Both the position numbers and the translations under genes were made by a program. A DNA stretch of 64,000 bases from Clostridia bacterium (GTDB lineage Bacteria > Bacillota > Clostridia > Lachnospirales > Cellulosilyticaceae): positions 186,001-250,000 of the forward strand of contig JARBUI010000002.1 in assembly GCA_029239755.1 (NCBI GenBank), written 5' to 3'. Every line of letters starts with the position of its first letter. The first letter of the stretch is position 1. Under the pieces are notes generated by a model. The model had not been told where the DNA came from. It saw only the letters and a program-made list of their open reading frames with translations, and did no database searches. Positions 1-9,030 of the stretch are shown one piece after another.

Positions 1-991
1 TTTCTTCTGCTACTTCATCTTCCATATTAATCTCCGAGTTTACAGCATTAACTTTTTCTTTGACAGATGCTCTATAAGCTATGACAAACCAGATAGTTGC
101 AATAGGCAATGTTACTATAGGTCCCATAGGAGTAAAAAAGCCTAATACTAATAAGGTAATACCTACTACATAAAGAACGATAGGCGAATACGCTAACTGC
201 TTAAGAATGTTCTTGCTTATACCATCTCCATCGCTTGTTTTCGTTACCAAAATACCTGTAGCGGTCGAAATAAGAAGCCCTGGAATAGAACTTACTAATC
301 CATCACCAATTGTTAGAATGGTATATTTCTGCAGAGCCTCTCCAAATTCTATATTCTTCATAACAACACCAATAATAATACCTCCAGCTATATTAATAAC
401 TGTAATAAACAACCCCACTACAGCATCGTTTTTTACAAACTTTGACGCTCCATCCATAGAGCCATAAAAAGCAGCTTCATCTTGTATTTTTTTTCGTCTC
501 CGCTTTGCCTCCTCATCATCAATAAATCCTGTATTTAGATCTGCATCTATAGCCATTTGTTTTCCTGGCATTGCATCTAATGTAAATCTAGCTGTTACTT
601 CTGCTACACGCTCTGAACCTTTTGTGATAACCTGGAAGTTAACAATCGTAATGATAATAAAAATGATGGTTCCAATAACAAGGTCTCCGCCTGAGACAAA
701 TTCCCCAAAAGCTTGTACGACTTCTCCTGCATATCCGTCCCTAAGAATAAGTCTAGTTGATGAAATGTTAAGACCTAATCTAAAAAGTGTGGTTAAGAGC
801 AGCATAGTAGGAAATAGAGATAAATCGAGAATTTCTTTTGAAAAAAGTGCACTCATGAGTATCATTGCTGAAATTGAGATATTAATGACCAGAAATATAC
901 TTAATATTGCATCTGGTAACGGTATAATAATTAAAAATATAACTGCTATTACGAATAACCCTAATAACAAGTCCCCCGATTTAAATTTCAT
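1..991 (-). CDS. flhA: Flagellar export gate protein FlhA (3' end outside window)
   Basis: FlhA is the largest membrane component of the flagellar type III export gate; its cytosolic domain docks chaperone-substrate complexes. I translated 330 codons from the ATG at 991 down to base 1 with no stop, so the C-terminal half lies outside the window. The N-terminal half carries several hydrophobic segments, the RLGLN motif near residue 71 and the FHIPEP family signature ERVAEVTARFTLDAMPGKQ starting near residue 127, followed by the conserved MAIDADLNTGFID. Its ATG overlaps the flhB stop by four bases (ATGA), so translation is probably coupled. It is the last flagellar gene visible in the operon. 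Confidence 0.97.
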   Translation of the reverse strand, partial: MKFKSGDLLLGLFVIAVIFLIIIPLPDAILSIFLVINISISAMILMSALFSKEILDLSLFPTMLLLTTLFRLGLNISSTRLILRDGYAGEVVQAFGEFVSGGDLVIGTIIFIIITIVNFQVITKGSERVAEVTARFTLDAMPGKQMAIDADLNTGFIDDEEAKRRRKKIQDEAAFYGSMDGASKFVKNDAVVGLFITVINIAGGIIIGVVMKNIEFGEALQKYTILTIGDGLVSSIPGLLISTATGILVTKTSDGDGISKNILKQLAYSPIVLYVVGITLLVLGFFTPMGPIVTLPIATIWFVIAYRASVKEKVNAVNSEINMEDEVAEE

Positions 992-2115
992 CGTATATTC
1001 CTCCTGCTTGTGCGTTTATCCTCTAAACCATAAACAAATGCTAATACTTCAGCTACGGCACCATATAGTTCTGGTGGAATCTCTTGGTCTAAGTCAACAG
1101 TATAGTATAAAGTTCTGGCTAAAGGCTTATTTTCCACTATTTGTATATGAGACTCTTTGGCTTTCTCCTTTATTTTTTGAGCCACATAGTCAACTCCTTT
1201 TGCGACAACAGTAGGAGCTGCATTCTGATCTGGTTTATATTTTATTGCGATGGCAAAATGAGTAGGGTTAGTAATAATAACATCAGCCTGTGGAACAGCC
1301 TGCATCATCCGCCGCATGGAGCCTTCGCGCATTTTTTGGCGAATCTTACCTTTTATTTGAGGATCTCCCTCTGAATTTTTATATTCTTCTTTAACTTCTT
1401 GCTTAGTCATTTTAATACTTTCTTCAAACTTATACTTTTGGTAGAGATAATCCGCAATAGCTATTATTATAAAAGCACCACCTGTAAAAAAACCAATCTT
1501 TATCACTGTATTACAAATATTCAGCAAAATTTGAACAGGTGAAAAATCATAAAATTTTACAAACACTGGTATTTGAGAATTGATAATGTTAAAAACTATT
1601 AGTCCTAAAATAGTCACTTTCCCTAAAGAGATCACCAGTGTCGTTAGCATATCTTTAGAAATAATCTTTTTGATGCCCTGAAGAGGATTCATCTTAGAAA
1701 ACTTTGGCTGCATGGGCTCAAATGTAGGTCTATAACCTACTTGTATGTAACTTATTCCAAATGCCATAACAAATAAACCAGCCCATAGTGGCGCACACGT
1801 TATAACAATATCCATAAGTCCATCTGAAACTATCTGCAGTAAGAAATGATTATTTGTCTTCTTAAGTGCATCTGGCAGTGTCCTCATGCTTGTAATGAGA
1901 TTGGTCTGTATGGCATCTAACATGTAGCCGCCAAATATCACCAGCAAAGTACAAAAACTGATTATAAGAATAGCTGTATTAAGTTCTGTACTTTTAACAA
2001 CTTGTCCTTTTTTTCTTGCATCTTCTCTTTTTTTGCTCGACCCTTTTTCCGTTCTGCCTTCATCTTCAGCAGAAAAAAACTGTAAGTCAATGCTATAAAG
2101 TTTTTCTCCTATCAT
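988..2115 (-). CDS. flhB: Flagellar export switch protein FlhB
   Basis: FlhB sets substrate-specificity switching of the flagellar export apparatus from hook to filament proteins. The 375-residue product is of normal length. It begins with the usual charged segment (QFFSAEDEGRTEKGSSKKRE), has four hydrophobic segments to about residue 225, and keeps the autocleavage motif NPTH at residues 283-286. The ATG overlaps the fliR stop by four bases, and its own stop overlaps the flhA ATG. FliK, the ruler protein that triggers the FlhB switch, is encoded earlier in the same operon. Confidence 0.97.
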   Translation of the reverse strand: MIGEKLYSIDLQFFSAEDEGRTEKGSSKKREDARKKGQVVKSTELNTAILIISFCTLLVIFGGYMLDAIQTNLITSMRTLPDALKKTNNHFLLQIVSDGLMDIVITCAPLWAGLFVMAFGISYIQVGYRPTFEPMQPKFSKMNPLQGIKKIISKDMLTTLVISLGKVTILGLIVFNIINSQIPVFVKFYDFSPVQILLNICNTVIKIGFFTGGAFIIIAIADYLYQKYKFEESIKMTKQEVKEEYKNSEGDPQIKGKIRQKMREGSMRRMMQAVPQADVIITNPTHFAIAIKYKPDQNAAPTVVAKGVDYVAQKIKEKAKESHIQIVENKPLARTLYYTVDLDQEIPPELYGAVAEVLAFVYGLEDKRTSRRNIR

Positions 2116-2894
2116 GGTCTCATTCCTTGTATCATATTCATGATTGTATTAACCATGTTATCTATTATCATATCATTAAATGAGGGGATTAATCCTATGG
2201 TAAATACAAGCAAAACAAATAGTACAATCATTTTTAAAGGAAGTCCTATTACAAACATATTCATTTGCGGAACCGCTCTTGCCAATACCCCTAACCCGCA
2301 ATCTATGATAAATAAAACTGCTAAGACTGGAATAGCTAGTTTAAAGCTAATTAACCAATATTGAGAAACCGCCTCTACAATTGTCCCTACAATATTCGGC
2401 CTAAATACTACTTGGTTAATGGGAATAACCCTAAAAGAATCTACAAGGGTTTTAATAAACCAATGATATCCTCCTGAGAAGATAAAAAGAATACTAAATC
2501 CAAGCATATAAAATCTGCCTATAATAGTGACTTGCTCTGCACTTGCAGGATCGAACATCGTACTCATACCTATTCCCCCCTGTGTTCCCAGAAGCATACC
2601 TACAAATAAATAGACCTGAAAAAAAATACGTACACCAAACCCGATAATAATCCCTATTATGCATTCTTTCAAAAGTACTATTGTAAATCCAATAAGTGTG
2701 GGATTATAATCAAGATTTAAAGCAGGTATTGTTAACATAGTGATATAAGACAGACATGTAGATATACCCCCAAGCGCAATGGGTGGTAATTTAGATTCTT
2801 CAATTATTGGTAAAAAAGCAAGGGCGAATACTATCCTTATAAGGACTAATAAAAATACATCAATATGGGTATATAAATAAGTTAATTCTTCCAT
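2112..2894 (-). CDS. fliR: Flagellar export gate protein FliR
   Basis: FliR is an integral membrane subunit of the FliP-FliQ-FliR export-gate core. The 260-residue protein is almost entirely hydrophobic, with about six membrane segments. The family-typical middle part contains GTQGGIGMSTMFDPASAEQ and the C-terminal part contains LPLKMIVLF. It follows fliQ by 11 bases and overlaps flhB by four, which is the standard fliP-fliQ-fliR-flhB-flhA order. Fused fliR-flhB forms occur in some clostridia; here they are separate genes joined by an ATGA overlap. Confidence 0.96.
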   Translation of the reverse strand: MEELTYLYTHIDVFLLVLIRIVFALAFLPIIEESKLPPIALGGISTCLSYITMLTIPALNLDYNPTLIGFTIVLLKECIIGIIIGFGVRIFFQVYLFVGMLLGTQGGIGMSTMFDPASAEQVTIIGRFYMLGFSILFIFSGGYHWFIKTLVDSFRVIPINQVVFRPNIVGTIVEAVSQYWLISFKLAIPVLAVLFIIDCGLGVLARAVPQMNMFVIGLPLKMIVLFVLLVFTIGLIPSFNDMIIDNMVNTIMNMIQGMRP

Positions 2895-2905
2895 CGTATT
2901 GTTTC

Positions 2906-3169
2906 CTATAAATACGTATTAAAACTACTAAAAATTTTAACAGTAAAAGTAACAAGCACTGTCATAATCCATGAACCAAACAATATAATGGCTAAAAAGG
3001 TCCCTATTATTTTTGGAATAAAAGCTAGGGTTTGTTCTTGTATTGAGGTTGCTGTTTGAAAGATGCTCACAACGAGACCTATCGTTAATCCGGTCAGCAA
3101 TATAGGCATGGAGGTCTTAATAATGATCATTAACGCTTCACGCATAATGTCAAGCACTAGTTGTTCCAT
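2906..3169 (-). CDS. fliQ: Flagellar export gate protein FliQ
   Basis: FliQ is a small helical-hairpin subunit of the export gate. The product is 87 residues, the usual size, with two membrane helices and the conserved loop around FQTATSIQEQTLAFIPK. It lies 11 bases after fliP and 11 bases before fliR on the same strand, so it belongs to the same transcript. Confidence 0.96.
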   Translation of the reverse strand: MEQLVLDIMREALMIIIKTSMPILLTGLTIGLVVSIFQTATSIQEQTLAFIPKIIGTFLAIILFGSWIMTVLVTFTVKIFSSFNTYL

Positions 3170-3180
3170 AGCAATTCCTC

Positions 3181-3966
3181 CTATCTAAAAGTTTGAACGA
3201 GTTGGCCAATAATGAGATTCCATCCATCTACTAAAATAAATAACAAAATTTTAAACGGAAGCGAAATCATAACCGGCGGAAGCATCATCATCCCCATTGA
3301 CATAAGCGTTGATGCCACAACCATGTCAATAACAATAAACGGAATGTAGAGTAAAAAACCAATAATAAATCCAGCTCTTAGTTCACTGATAATAAATGCT
3401 GGAATAACAACATGCAAAGGTAACTGTTCTAAAATTTGGCTGTCATCTTTTAATGGAGCTCTGCCTGATAAGTCCATAAATAACTTTATGTCTTCATCTC
3501 TAGTCTGCTTTACCATAAATTCCTTTAATGGTATAACCCCTCTATCAAATGCCACTGATTGAGTGATTTCCCCTTTCTGATAAGGATCCCAAGCATTTGT
3601 TTTTATATTTGAAAATACTGGACTCATAACAAAGAAAGTTAAAAATAAAGCTAGCCCAATTAGGATTTGATTTGAGGGCATGGTTTGTGTACCCATAGCT
3701 GCTCTTAGAAAATGCAGCGATATAATAAGCCTTAAAAAAGCAGTCATCATAATCAAAATAGAAGGGGCAAGACCTAGGATAGTAATGATAAAAATCATCT
3801 GAAGACTCTTGCTAAGTTCTTGTGGTGAATCTGTTTCATTTACTCCAACTGTTATATTAGGCAACGTAAGCGTAGCCCCAAGTGTATCATGAGATACCAA
3901 AATAAAAATGCTCATTATAACACCGAGCAGTATGATGCCTTTAAGCGCTTGGTTACTTTTCGTCAT
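3181..3966 (-). CDS. fliP: Flagellar export gate protein FliP
   Basis: FliP forms the pentameric core of the flagellar export gate. The 261-residue protein has an N-terminal signal-like hydrophobic stretch (about residues 9-27), as FliP normally does. Next comes the conserved block FLRLIISLHFLRAAMGTQT and then SNQILIGLALFLTFFVMSP. Its C-terminal half holds two further helices. The ATG is preceded by AGAGGG. It starts 14 bases inside the fliO reading frame, so translation is likely coupled to fliO. Confidence 0.97.
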   Translation of the reverse strand: MTKSNQALKGIILLGVIMSIFILVSHDTLGATLTLPNITVGVNETDSPQELSKSLQMIFIITILGLAPSILIMMTAFLRLIISLHFLRAAMGTQTMPSNQILIGLALFLTFFVMSPVFSNIKTNAWDPYQKGEITQSVAFDRGVIPLKEFMVKQTRDEDIKLFMDLSGRAPLKDDSQILEQLPLHVVIPAFIISELRAGFIIGFLLYIPFIVIDMVVASTLMSMGMMMLPPVMISLPFKILLFILVDGWNLIIGQLVQTFR

Positions 3967-4303
3967 GGTCGTTTCCCTCTTTACCTTTCACAAAATAACT
4001 TAAATATTCATGAAAATGCTTTTGTTCAGGTACTTCAAGATTAAGTTTATTCTCATCTAAAAGAGTGCAGTAATTAACACTTTCTTTCCCTGCCCCTAAA
4101 AGGTGATATTGTTTCCCTACCTTTACGATAAATAGGTATCGCCCTTGAGCTAATTGTAATACCTCTACTACTTGCATATTTTTATTAAAGGCCATTTTCT
4201 TATTTAATGTAGCCATTTTTTTTGTTGCAAAATAAGTAAGAAAGAGTACTCCAATAAATATGCCTAATAATAAAATCATGTCTAAAAAATCCTGTATTTG
4301 CAT
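3953..4303 (-). CDS. fliO: Flagellar biosynthesis protein FliO/FliZ family
   Basis: FliO is a scaffold that helps assemble the FliP ring. The call rests on family shape and position rather than strong motifs. It has 116 residues, one N-terminal membrane helix (about 7-27), and a small cytosolic domain reading VVEVLQLAQGRYLFIVKVGKQYHLLGAG, the pattern typical of FliO. It lies directly before fliP and overlaps it by 14 bases. The Shine-Dalgarno sequence is weak (GGTG). It lies next to a large hairpin in the cheY-fliO spacer, which could lower or insulate fliO translation. Confidence 0.85.
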   Translation of the reverse strand: MQIQDFLDMILLLGIFIGVLFLTYFATKKMATLNKKMAFNKNMQVVEVLQLAQGRYLFIVKVGKQYHLLGAGKESVNYCTLLDENKLNLEVPEQKHFHEYLSYFVKGKEGNDHDEK

Positions 4304-4333
4304 TTAATCACCACTAAGTATTTATATTCTTTT

Positions 4334-4386
4334 ATATATAAGTATTAGTGGTACTCAAAAATCAAATACCACTAATACTTATATAT
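4334..4386 (-). repeat. 20-bp perfect inverted repeat in the cheY-fliO spacer
   Basis: Bases 4334-4353 and 4367-4386 are exact reverse complements (20 of 20) around a 13-base loop. On the operon strand no U-run follows the stem, so it does not look like a normal terminator for cheY. A partial third copy of the arm sequence (CACTAAGTATTTATA) lies at about 4313-4327, next to the fliO ribosome site. On the plus strand a run of seven T follows a few bases after the stem. Possible roles are an RNA-processing or stabilising hairpin, or a block to antisense transcription. Confidence 0.75.
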
Positions 4387-4408
4387 TTCCTATATTTTTT
4401 TGTATCTT

Positions 4409-4771
4409 TTATCCTAATACTTTTCTAACTGCTTCTAATACTCTATCTGCCTGAAACGGCTTGACAATAAAGTCCCTTGCTCCCGCTTGTATTGATTCAA
4501 TAACCATTGCCTGCTGTCCCATAGCTGAACACATTACAATCTTAGCCCCTGGATCAATAGACTTAATGTTTTTTACAGCATCTATACCATTCATTTCTGG
4601 CATAGTAATATCCATTAATACTAAATCTGGTGATAATTCTTTGTATTTATCTATTGCTTTAAGACCATTATCCGCTTCCCCTGCTACTTCATATCCATTC
4701 TTCGATAAAATATCTTTAATCATCATTCTCATAAACGCTGCATCATCAACTATTAATACACTCTTCGCCAT
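4409..4771 (-). CDS. cheY: CheY-type response regulator
   Basis: This is a single-domain receiver of 120 residues that, when phosphorylated by CheA, would bind FliM/FliY at the motor. All key residues are present: D9 and D10 (metal site), D54 in VLMDITMPEMNG (phosphoacceptor), S82 and K104 in FIVKPF. I chose the ATG at 4771 rather than an in-frame GTG nine bases upstream, because the GAGAGGTG Shine-Dalgarno sits at the right distance only for the ATG. It lies between fliY and fliO, the usual place for this gene in Clostridia and Bacillus. Confidence 0.95.
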   Translation of the reverse strand: MAKSVLIVDDAAFMRMMIKDILSKNGYEVAGEADNGLKAIDKYKELSPDLVLMDITMPEMNGIDAVKNIKSIDPGAKIVMCSAMGQQAMVIESIQAGARDFIVKPFQADRVLEAVRKVLG

Positions 4772-4785
4772 TCTATACACCTCTC

Positions 4786-5958
4786 TTAAATTCTATCTTC
4801 AGGATTAATTATGTCTGTAATACGTATTCCAAAGTTCTCATCTATCACAACCACTTCACCTGTTGCTACAAATTTACCATTAACTAGTATATCTACTGGT
4901 TCTCCAACTAATCTGTTAAGTTCAATAATACTTCCTGGCCCAAACTCTAATATTTCTTTAATTTTTCGAGTTGTTCTGCCTAATTCCACTGATACCTCTA
5001 GTGAAACATCCATAAGAATATCCATATTTTCTTTTGGGTATACCTTCTTACGATTATCAAAGGACTCGAATTGTGGTGTTTTTACATCCACATCCTTTTT
5101 AAAGGAAGAAGTTCTCTGAGGGGGCTCGTACATATCTTCAAAATAATCATTAGGTGGTGTAAATACTGGTTCTGGGATTTGACTGCTAGCTTTAGTATAT
5201 TCTTCTTTTTTAGGCTCATTTTGAAGTGGCTCTATAGTACTAGTATGTCTGTCTCTGTCACTCTTGTCAATATGATCTTCTACTTTTGTTTGCTCTTGGC
5301 TAAGAAGTCCTCCGATCAGTTCTTTGGCAAAATCAATAGGAAGCACTTGCATCAGCTCACTATCAATGATATTTTCTTCTATTTGCAGTCTAAATGCAAC
5401 TTTTACGATATCCCCTTTAGGCCCAAAAATTTCTTCTAAATTTGTATCCATCCTGATTGCTTGTGGCGGACTAATGTCAATTTTTTTATTAAATAATTGT
5501 GCCATGGAGGTAGATGATGAACCAATCATTTGATTCATTGATTCTGCAATAGCACTTAAGTGAAGATCAGTAATAGGCCCGTCAGCATACATTCCTGTTC
5601 CGCCCATCATAAGATCGGCTATCACTTTTACATCATTTTCTTTTAGTATAAGTAGATTTGCACCAATAAAACCCTCTGTATAGTCAACTGATACAGCTAT
5701 TAGATCATCTGTAATGGTATCAACAAATTGTTCCCAGCTTAATACTTCAACTTTAGGCGTAGTAATCATTACTTTATGATTTAGCAATGTAAATAAAGTT
5801 GTCGCAGCTGTTCCCATACTAATATTACCTATTTCACCTAAAGCATCTATCTCTTCTTCATTTAATACAATCGGTGCATTACTTGAACCCATGTCATCTG
5901 CTACCATACTTCCTAGCAGTGCATTAATCTCCTCTTGGGAAAGCATCTCGGCTGCCAT
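4786..5958 (-). CDS. fliY: Flagellar switch phosphatase FliY (FliN-type C ring protein)
   Basis: FliY is the C-ring switch protein of Gram-positive bacteria that also removes phosphate from CheY-P. The 390-residue protein has three parts. The N-terminal helix is MLSQEEINALL. A CheC-like region carries both active-site signatures (D38-x3-E42-x2-N45 and S135-x3-E139-x2-N142). After a charged linker comes a C-terminal FliN domain (about residues 312-388; VELGRTTRKIKEILEFGPGS). It shares one base with the fliM stop (TAATG). Both phosphatase sites look intact. Confidence 0.95.
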   Translation of the reverse strand: MAAEMLSQEEINALLGSMVADDMGSSNAPIVLNEEEIDALGEIGNISMGTAATTLFTLLNHKVMITTPKVEVLSWEQFVDTITDDLIAVSVDYTEGFIGANLLILKENDVKVIADLMMGGTGMYADGPITDLHLSAIAESMNQMIGSSSTSMAQLFNKKIDISPPQAIRMDTNLEEIFGPKGDIVKVAFRLQIEENIIDSELMQVLPIDFAKELIGGLLSQEQTKVEDHIDKSDRDRHTSTIEPLQNEPKKEEYTKASSQIPEPVFTPPNDYFEDMYEPPQRTSSFKKDVDVKTPQFESFDNRKKVYPKENMDILMDVSLEVSVELGRTTRKIKEILEFGPGSIIELNRLVGEPVDILVNGKFVATGEVVVIDENFGIRITDIINPEDRI

Positions 5959-6944
5959 TACTCATCCTCCCTCTCTATCACATGATTAATTTTTATAGCT
6001 AGTTTATTTTTATATTCTCCGGGAGTCCCTGAAAATTTTAATATATCACCAACATATATATCTAATTCTGAATCTATATCTTTATCTAACTTTATAATAT
6101 CAGCTCTTTGCAACTCCAGAAATTCTTTCACTGTTACATGTGTTTTACCTAAAATAGCTCTGATAGGAATTTTGCTTTTTTCAATCATCTTTTGAATATA
6201 TTCCTCATAGGATGGGCCTAGTTCCTGCTCCTTTTGTGCAAACCAATATTTAGTATTAAGTCTGTCCATAATAGACTCAATTACTAAGTGAGGTATACAT
6301 ATATTCATCATACCTGCTACATTCCCTATTTTTATATTAAGCGTAACAAGAGCAATAATTTCATTTGGAGATATGATTTGAACCACTTGAGAATTAGTTT
6401 CAATCTTCTCAAGCATAGGATCAAGTTCAATAACATTTTCCCAAGGTTCTATAAGCAACTGCACAAATTGCACGAACAATTTTTCAAGTATGACTCTTTC
6501 TATATCTGTAAACTCTCTTATCTTTTCAAGTCCCTGTCCGCTTCCGCCTAATACTCTGTCAATAATCGTATATCCCATATTGGGTGATAATTCCATAAGG
6601 ATTGAACCTTTTAGAGGCTTAAAGTCTGTAACAGCTAAGATAACGGGATTAATGAGTGCATTCGCAAATTCTGAATACGTAACTGCCTCTGAATTCATGA
6701 CTTCAACAGATACCCTTGATCTTAAATGTCCTGACAGATAGGTAGATATTAATCTTGAATAGCTTTCAAAAATAATTTCTAATGTTCTTAATTGCTCTTT
6801 GGAAAACTTTGATGGCCTGGCAAAATCATATACTTTTACCCCTTTTTGGTCTTTTATGTCCTGCATTTCAGTAACATTTAACTCTCCAGTGTTCAGGGCT
6901 TTAAACAAATCATCAATTTCACTTTGTGACAGTACCTCTCCCAA
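5958..6944 (-). CDS. fliM: Flagellar motor switch protein FliM
   Basis: FliM is the C-ring subunit that receives CheY-P and sets rotation direction. The 328-residue protein begins with the CheY-binding peptide LSQSEIDDLFKAL. Next is the CheC-like middle domain with the GGSGQGLE loop, and then a C-terminal SpoA/FliN-like domain. The start is TTG, preceded by an excellent GAGGAGGTGA Shine-Dalgarno seven bases away; no in-frame ATG nearby fits. It follows fliL by 22 bases and abuts fliY. Confidence 0.95.
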   Translation of the reverse strand: MGEVLSQSEIDDLFKALNTGELNVTEMQDIKDQKGVKVYDFARPSKFSKEQLRTLEIIFESYSRLISTYLSGHLRSRVSVEVMNSEAVTYSEFANALINPVILAVTDFKPLKGSILMELSPNMGYTIIDRVLGGSGQGLEKIREFTDIERVILEKLFVQFVQLLIEPWENVIELDPMLEKIETNSQVVQIISPNEIIALVTLNIKIGNVAGMMNICIPHLVIESIMDRLNTKYWFAQKEQELGPSYEEYIQKMIEKSKIPIRAILGKTHVTVKEFLELQRADIIKLDKDIDSELDIYVGDILKFSGTPGEYKNKLAIKINHVIEREDE

Positions 6945-6966
6945 TTTATCACCTCCTCATCTAGTA

Positions 6967-7434
6967 TTATTGAACGAAGAAATCCCCAAAATATACATCT
7001 TGTATGACTTGTGTATCTAAAAGTTTATTGATGCGCATAACTATTTCATCACCTAGCTTAGTTTGGGCATCTGCTTTTGACATCATCTCATAAGTTTGTT
7101 CACGTATAATATGTATAATTTCATCCCTGATAACTACATTTTTTGAAGCAAAGGCCTCCTGAAATGCTTTATAAGACTTATCCTTTTCGTTTACTGCAAA
7201 GCTGATAACGACTCTGGCAATATGCTGTTCGTCTTCCTCATCAAATATATTGGTTGTAATAGCATCTCCTAAATCTACTGTAGTAAGACTAATTTTACTT
7301 TTCTCTTTTTTTTCACTTACAGCCGTTTCTTTATCTTTTCCTACTATATTTAAAATAAAAAAAGTGCTGACAGCTATAGCTATTCCTAAAAACACAATTG
7401 CTGCAATAACAAATATCTTAAACTTTTTATCCAA
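6967..7434 (-). CDS. fliL: Flagellar basal-body protein FliL
   Basis: FliL is a single-pass membrane protein that surrounds and supports the stator. It has 155 residues, one membrane helix at about 8-30, and an extracytoplasmic domain with the family-typical ending (RINKLLDTQVIQDVYFGDFFVQ). The likely start is TTG, with GGTGAG upstream. It follows motB by 23 bases and precedes fliM, the usual motA-motB-fliL-fliM order. Confidence 0.93.
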   Translation of the reverse strand: MDKKFKIFVIAAIVFLGIAIAVSTFFILNIVGKDKETAVSEKKEKSKISLTTVDLGDAITTNIFDEEDEQHIARVVISFAVNEKDKSYKAFQEAFASKNVVIRDEIIHIIREQTYEMMSKADAQTKLGDEIVMRINKLLDTQVIQDVYFGDFFVQ

Positions 7435-7457
7435 GTTTACTCACCAACTTTTCTGTG

Positions 7458-8216
7458 TTATGACATATCATCCTTACTAATTTTAATTTCCACTCTTCGG
7501 TTCATTGCTCTTCCTTCGGAAGACCCATTATCCCCTATTGGCGCATTTTCTCCAAAACCTTCAGTGGATATTTTAGAAGGCATAAAACTCATCTCTTTAA
7601 TAAAGAACTTCGCTACTGCTATAGCCCTAGCTGCCGAGAGTTCCCAGTTACTCGGGAACTGAATCGTTTTAATAGGTCTATTATCCGTATGCCCTTCTAA
7701 TCTTATTCTATAACCTTGGTTCAAGTATTCTCTTAATTTAAGGCCTACTTTATCTAAAACTGGAATTGCCCCTGGCTTAATGTCTGCTTTCCCCGTATCA
7801 AATAAAAGTATATCATCAAATCTAAGAATAATTTCGTCACCATTTTTTTCTATTGTAACTTTTTCTTCAAGATTCTGATCCTGAATGTACTTCTCAAGAT
7901 TCTCTTTCATTTTTTCTACGGCCTCTTCAGCATCTTTGTTTCCTGGATCATCTGTCCCCTCATTTTTATTTTTTTCTTCTGGAAACTGCTTAATACCATT
8001 GCCTAAAATATTTGTATTCTCGTCAATAGTTTCCGCTCCAGTAAGCACACCAGTTCCGCCGTCAAAAGAAGCTATTATAGCTTTAAACTTAGATACATCA
8101 ATACTTGACATCGAAAATAGGAGTACAAAAAAGGTGAGCAGCAAAGTCATCATATCTCCGTATGTATTCATATATGCGGGAGCACCTTTTTTGGGTTCAT
8201 CCTCACGCTTTTTCAT
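7458..8216 (-). CDS. motB: Flagellar stator protein MotB
   Basis: MotB anchors the stator to peptidoglycan and carries the proton- or sodium-binding aspartate. The 252-residue protein has the N-terminal motif AYMNTYGDMMTLLLTFFVLL; D21 is the expected ion-binding residue, just before the single membrane helix. The C-terminal OmpA-like domain contains LEGHTDNR (173-180) and GRAMNRRVEI (234-243) for peptidoglycan binding. It starts 13 bases after motA. I cannot tell H+ from Na+ use with certainty. Confidence 0.96.
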   Translation of the reverse strand: MKKREDEPKKGAPAYMNTYGDMMTLLLTFFVLLFSMSSIDVSKFKAIIASFDGGTGVLTGAETIDENTNILGNGIKQFPEEKNKNEGTDDPGNKDAEEAVEKMKENLEKYIQDQNLEEKVTIEKNGDEIILRFDDILLFDTGKADIKPGAIPVLDKVGLKLREYLNQGYRIRLEGHTDNRPIKTIQFPSNWELSAARAIAVAKFFIKEMSFMPSKISTEGFGENAPIGDNGSSEGRAMNRRVEIKISKDDMS

Positions 8217-8229
8217 CTTACCTCACCGC

Positions 8230-9018
8230 CTATTCCTCTTCGCTTTTTTGCGCGTTATCAAACACACTACGTGTGGCCGGTGACAAGAACGCCTTAAGTT
8301 TTTCTTCTATTACCCTAGGATTTTCTCCTGCTTGTATAGAAAGCAAGCCTTCTATCATAACCTGCTTATGTAAAATCTCTTCATTACTCTTTATTTTTAG
8401 TTTATTAGAAATAGGCGTAGCAAAGAAATTGGCAAGGAGTGATCCATAAAGTGTAGTAATAAGAGCAACACCCATTTTAGGCCCTATAGTGGTAGGGTCA
8501 TCCAGTGCTCCAAGCATAGCAATAAGCCCGACAAGCGTACCAATCATTCCCCATGCAGGGCCTAAATCTGCAACACCATTCCAAAATCCTTGATTATCTT
8601 TATGCCTGTTTTCAATGAATGCAATCTCTGTCTCTAGGATACTGCGCAAAAGCTCTGCATCTGTTCCATCAACTATCAAAAGGATGCCTTTTTGCAAAAA
8701 GGCATCATCCATTCCTTGTGCAATTTCTTCTAAAGCAAGAAGCCCTTCTTTTCTAGCTGCCAATGCAAGCTCGTTGATTTTATTAATAACTGCCGTAGGA
8801 TCTAACTCCTTATGTGAAAAAGCATGTTTAATAGTTTTCATAGACTCTAAAAACTTAGGAAGTGGATATGACATTAATAAGGCACATGCAGTTCCTCCAA
8901 ATACAATCAGTACGGATGGAATATCTACAAACTGCATAATACTTGCTTTAGCTAACAAAATCGATACGATAATTAATATCCATCCAACAATAAATCCACC
9001 CAATGTTGCTATATCCAT
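8230..9018 (-). CDS. motA: Flagellar stator protein MotA
   Basis: MotA is the four-helix stator subunit that converts ion flow into torque on FliG. It has 262 residues, with membrane helices near both ends of the chain and the family signature PAWGMIGTLVGLIAML (about 155-170) entering helix 3. I start it at the ATG at 9018, because the longer frame begins with TTG immediately before that ATG and GGGGGTGG suits the ATG. It is followed 13 bases later by motB. Confidence 0.96.
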   Translation of the reverse strand: MDIATLGGFIVGWILIIVSILLAKASIMQFVDIPSVLIVFGGTACALLMSYPLPKFLESMKTIKHAFSHKELDPTAVINKINELALAARKEGLLALEEIAQGMDDAFLQKGILLIVDGTDAELLRSILETEIAFIENRHKDNQGFWNGVADLGPAWGMIGTLVGLIAMLGALDDPTTIGPKMGVALITTLYGSLLANFFATPISNKLKIKSNEEILHKQVMIEGLLSIQAGENPRVIEEKLKAFLSPATRSVFDNAQKSEEE

Positions 9019-9030
9019 CAAACCACCCCC

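Noticed and set aside
624-1214. 196-codon plus-strand frame opposite flhA/flhB
   Set aside because: It is a shadow of flhA and flhB, which show clear family motifs on the other strand.
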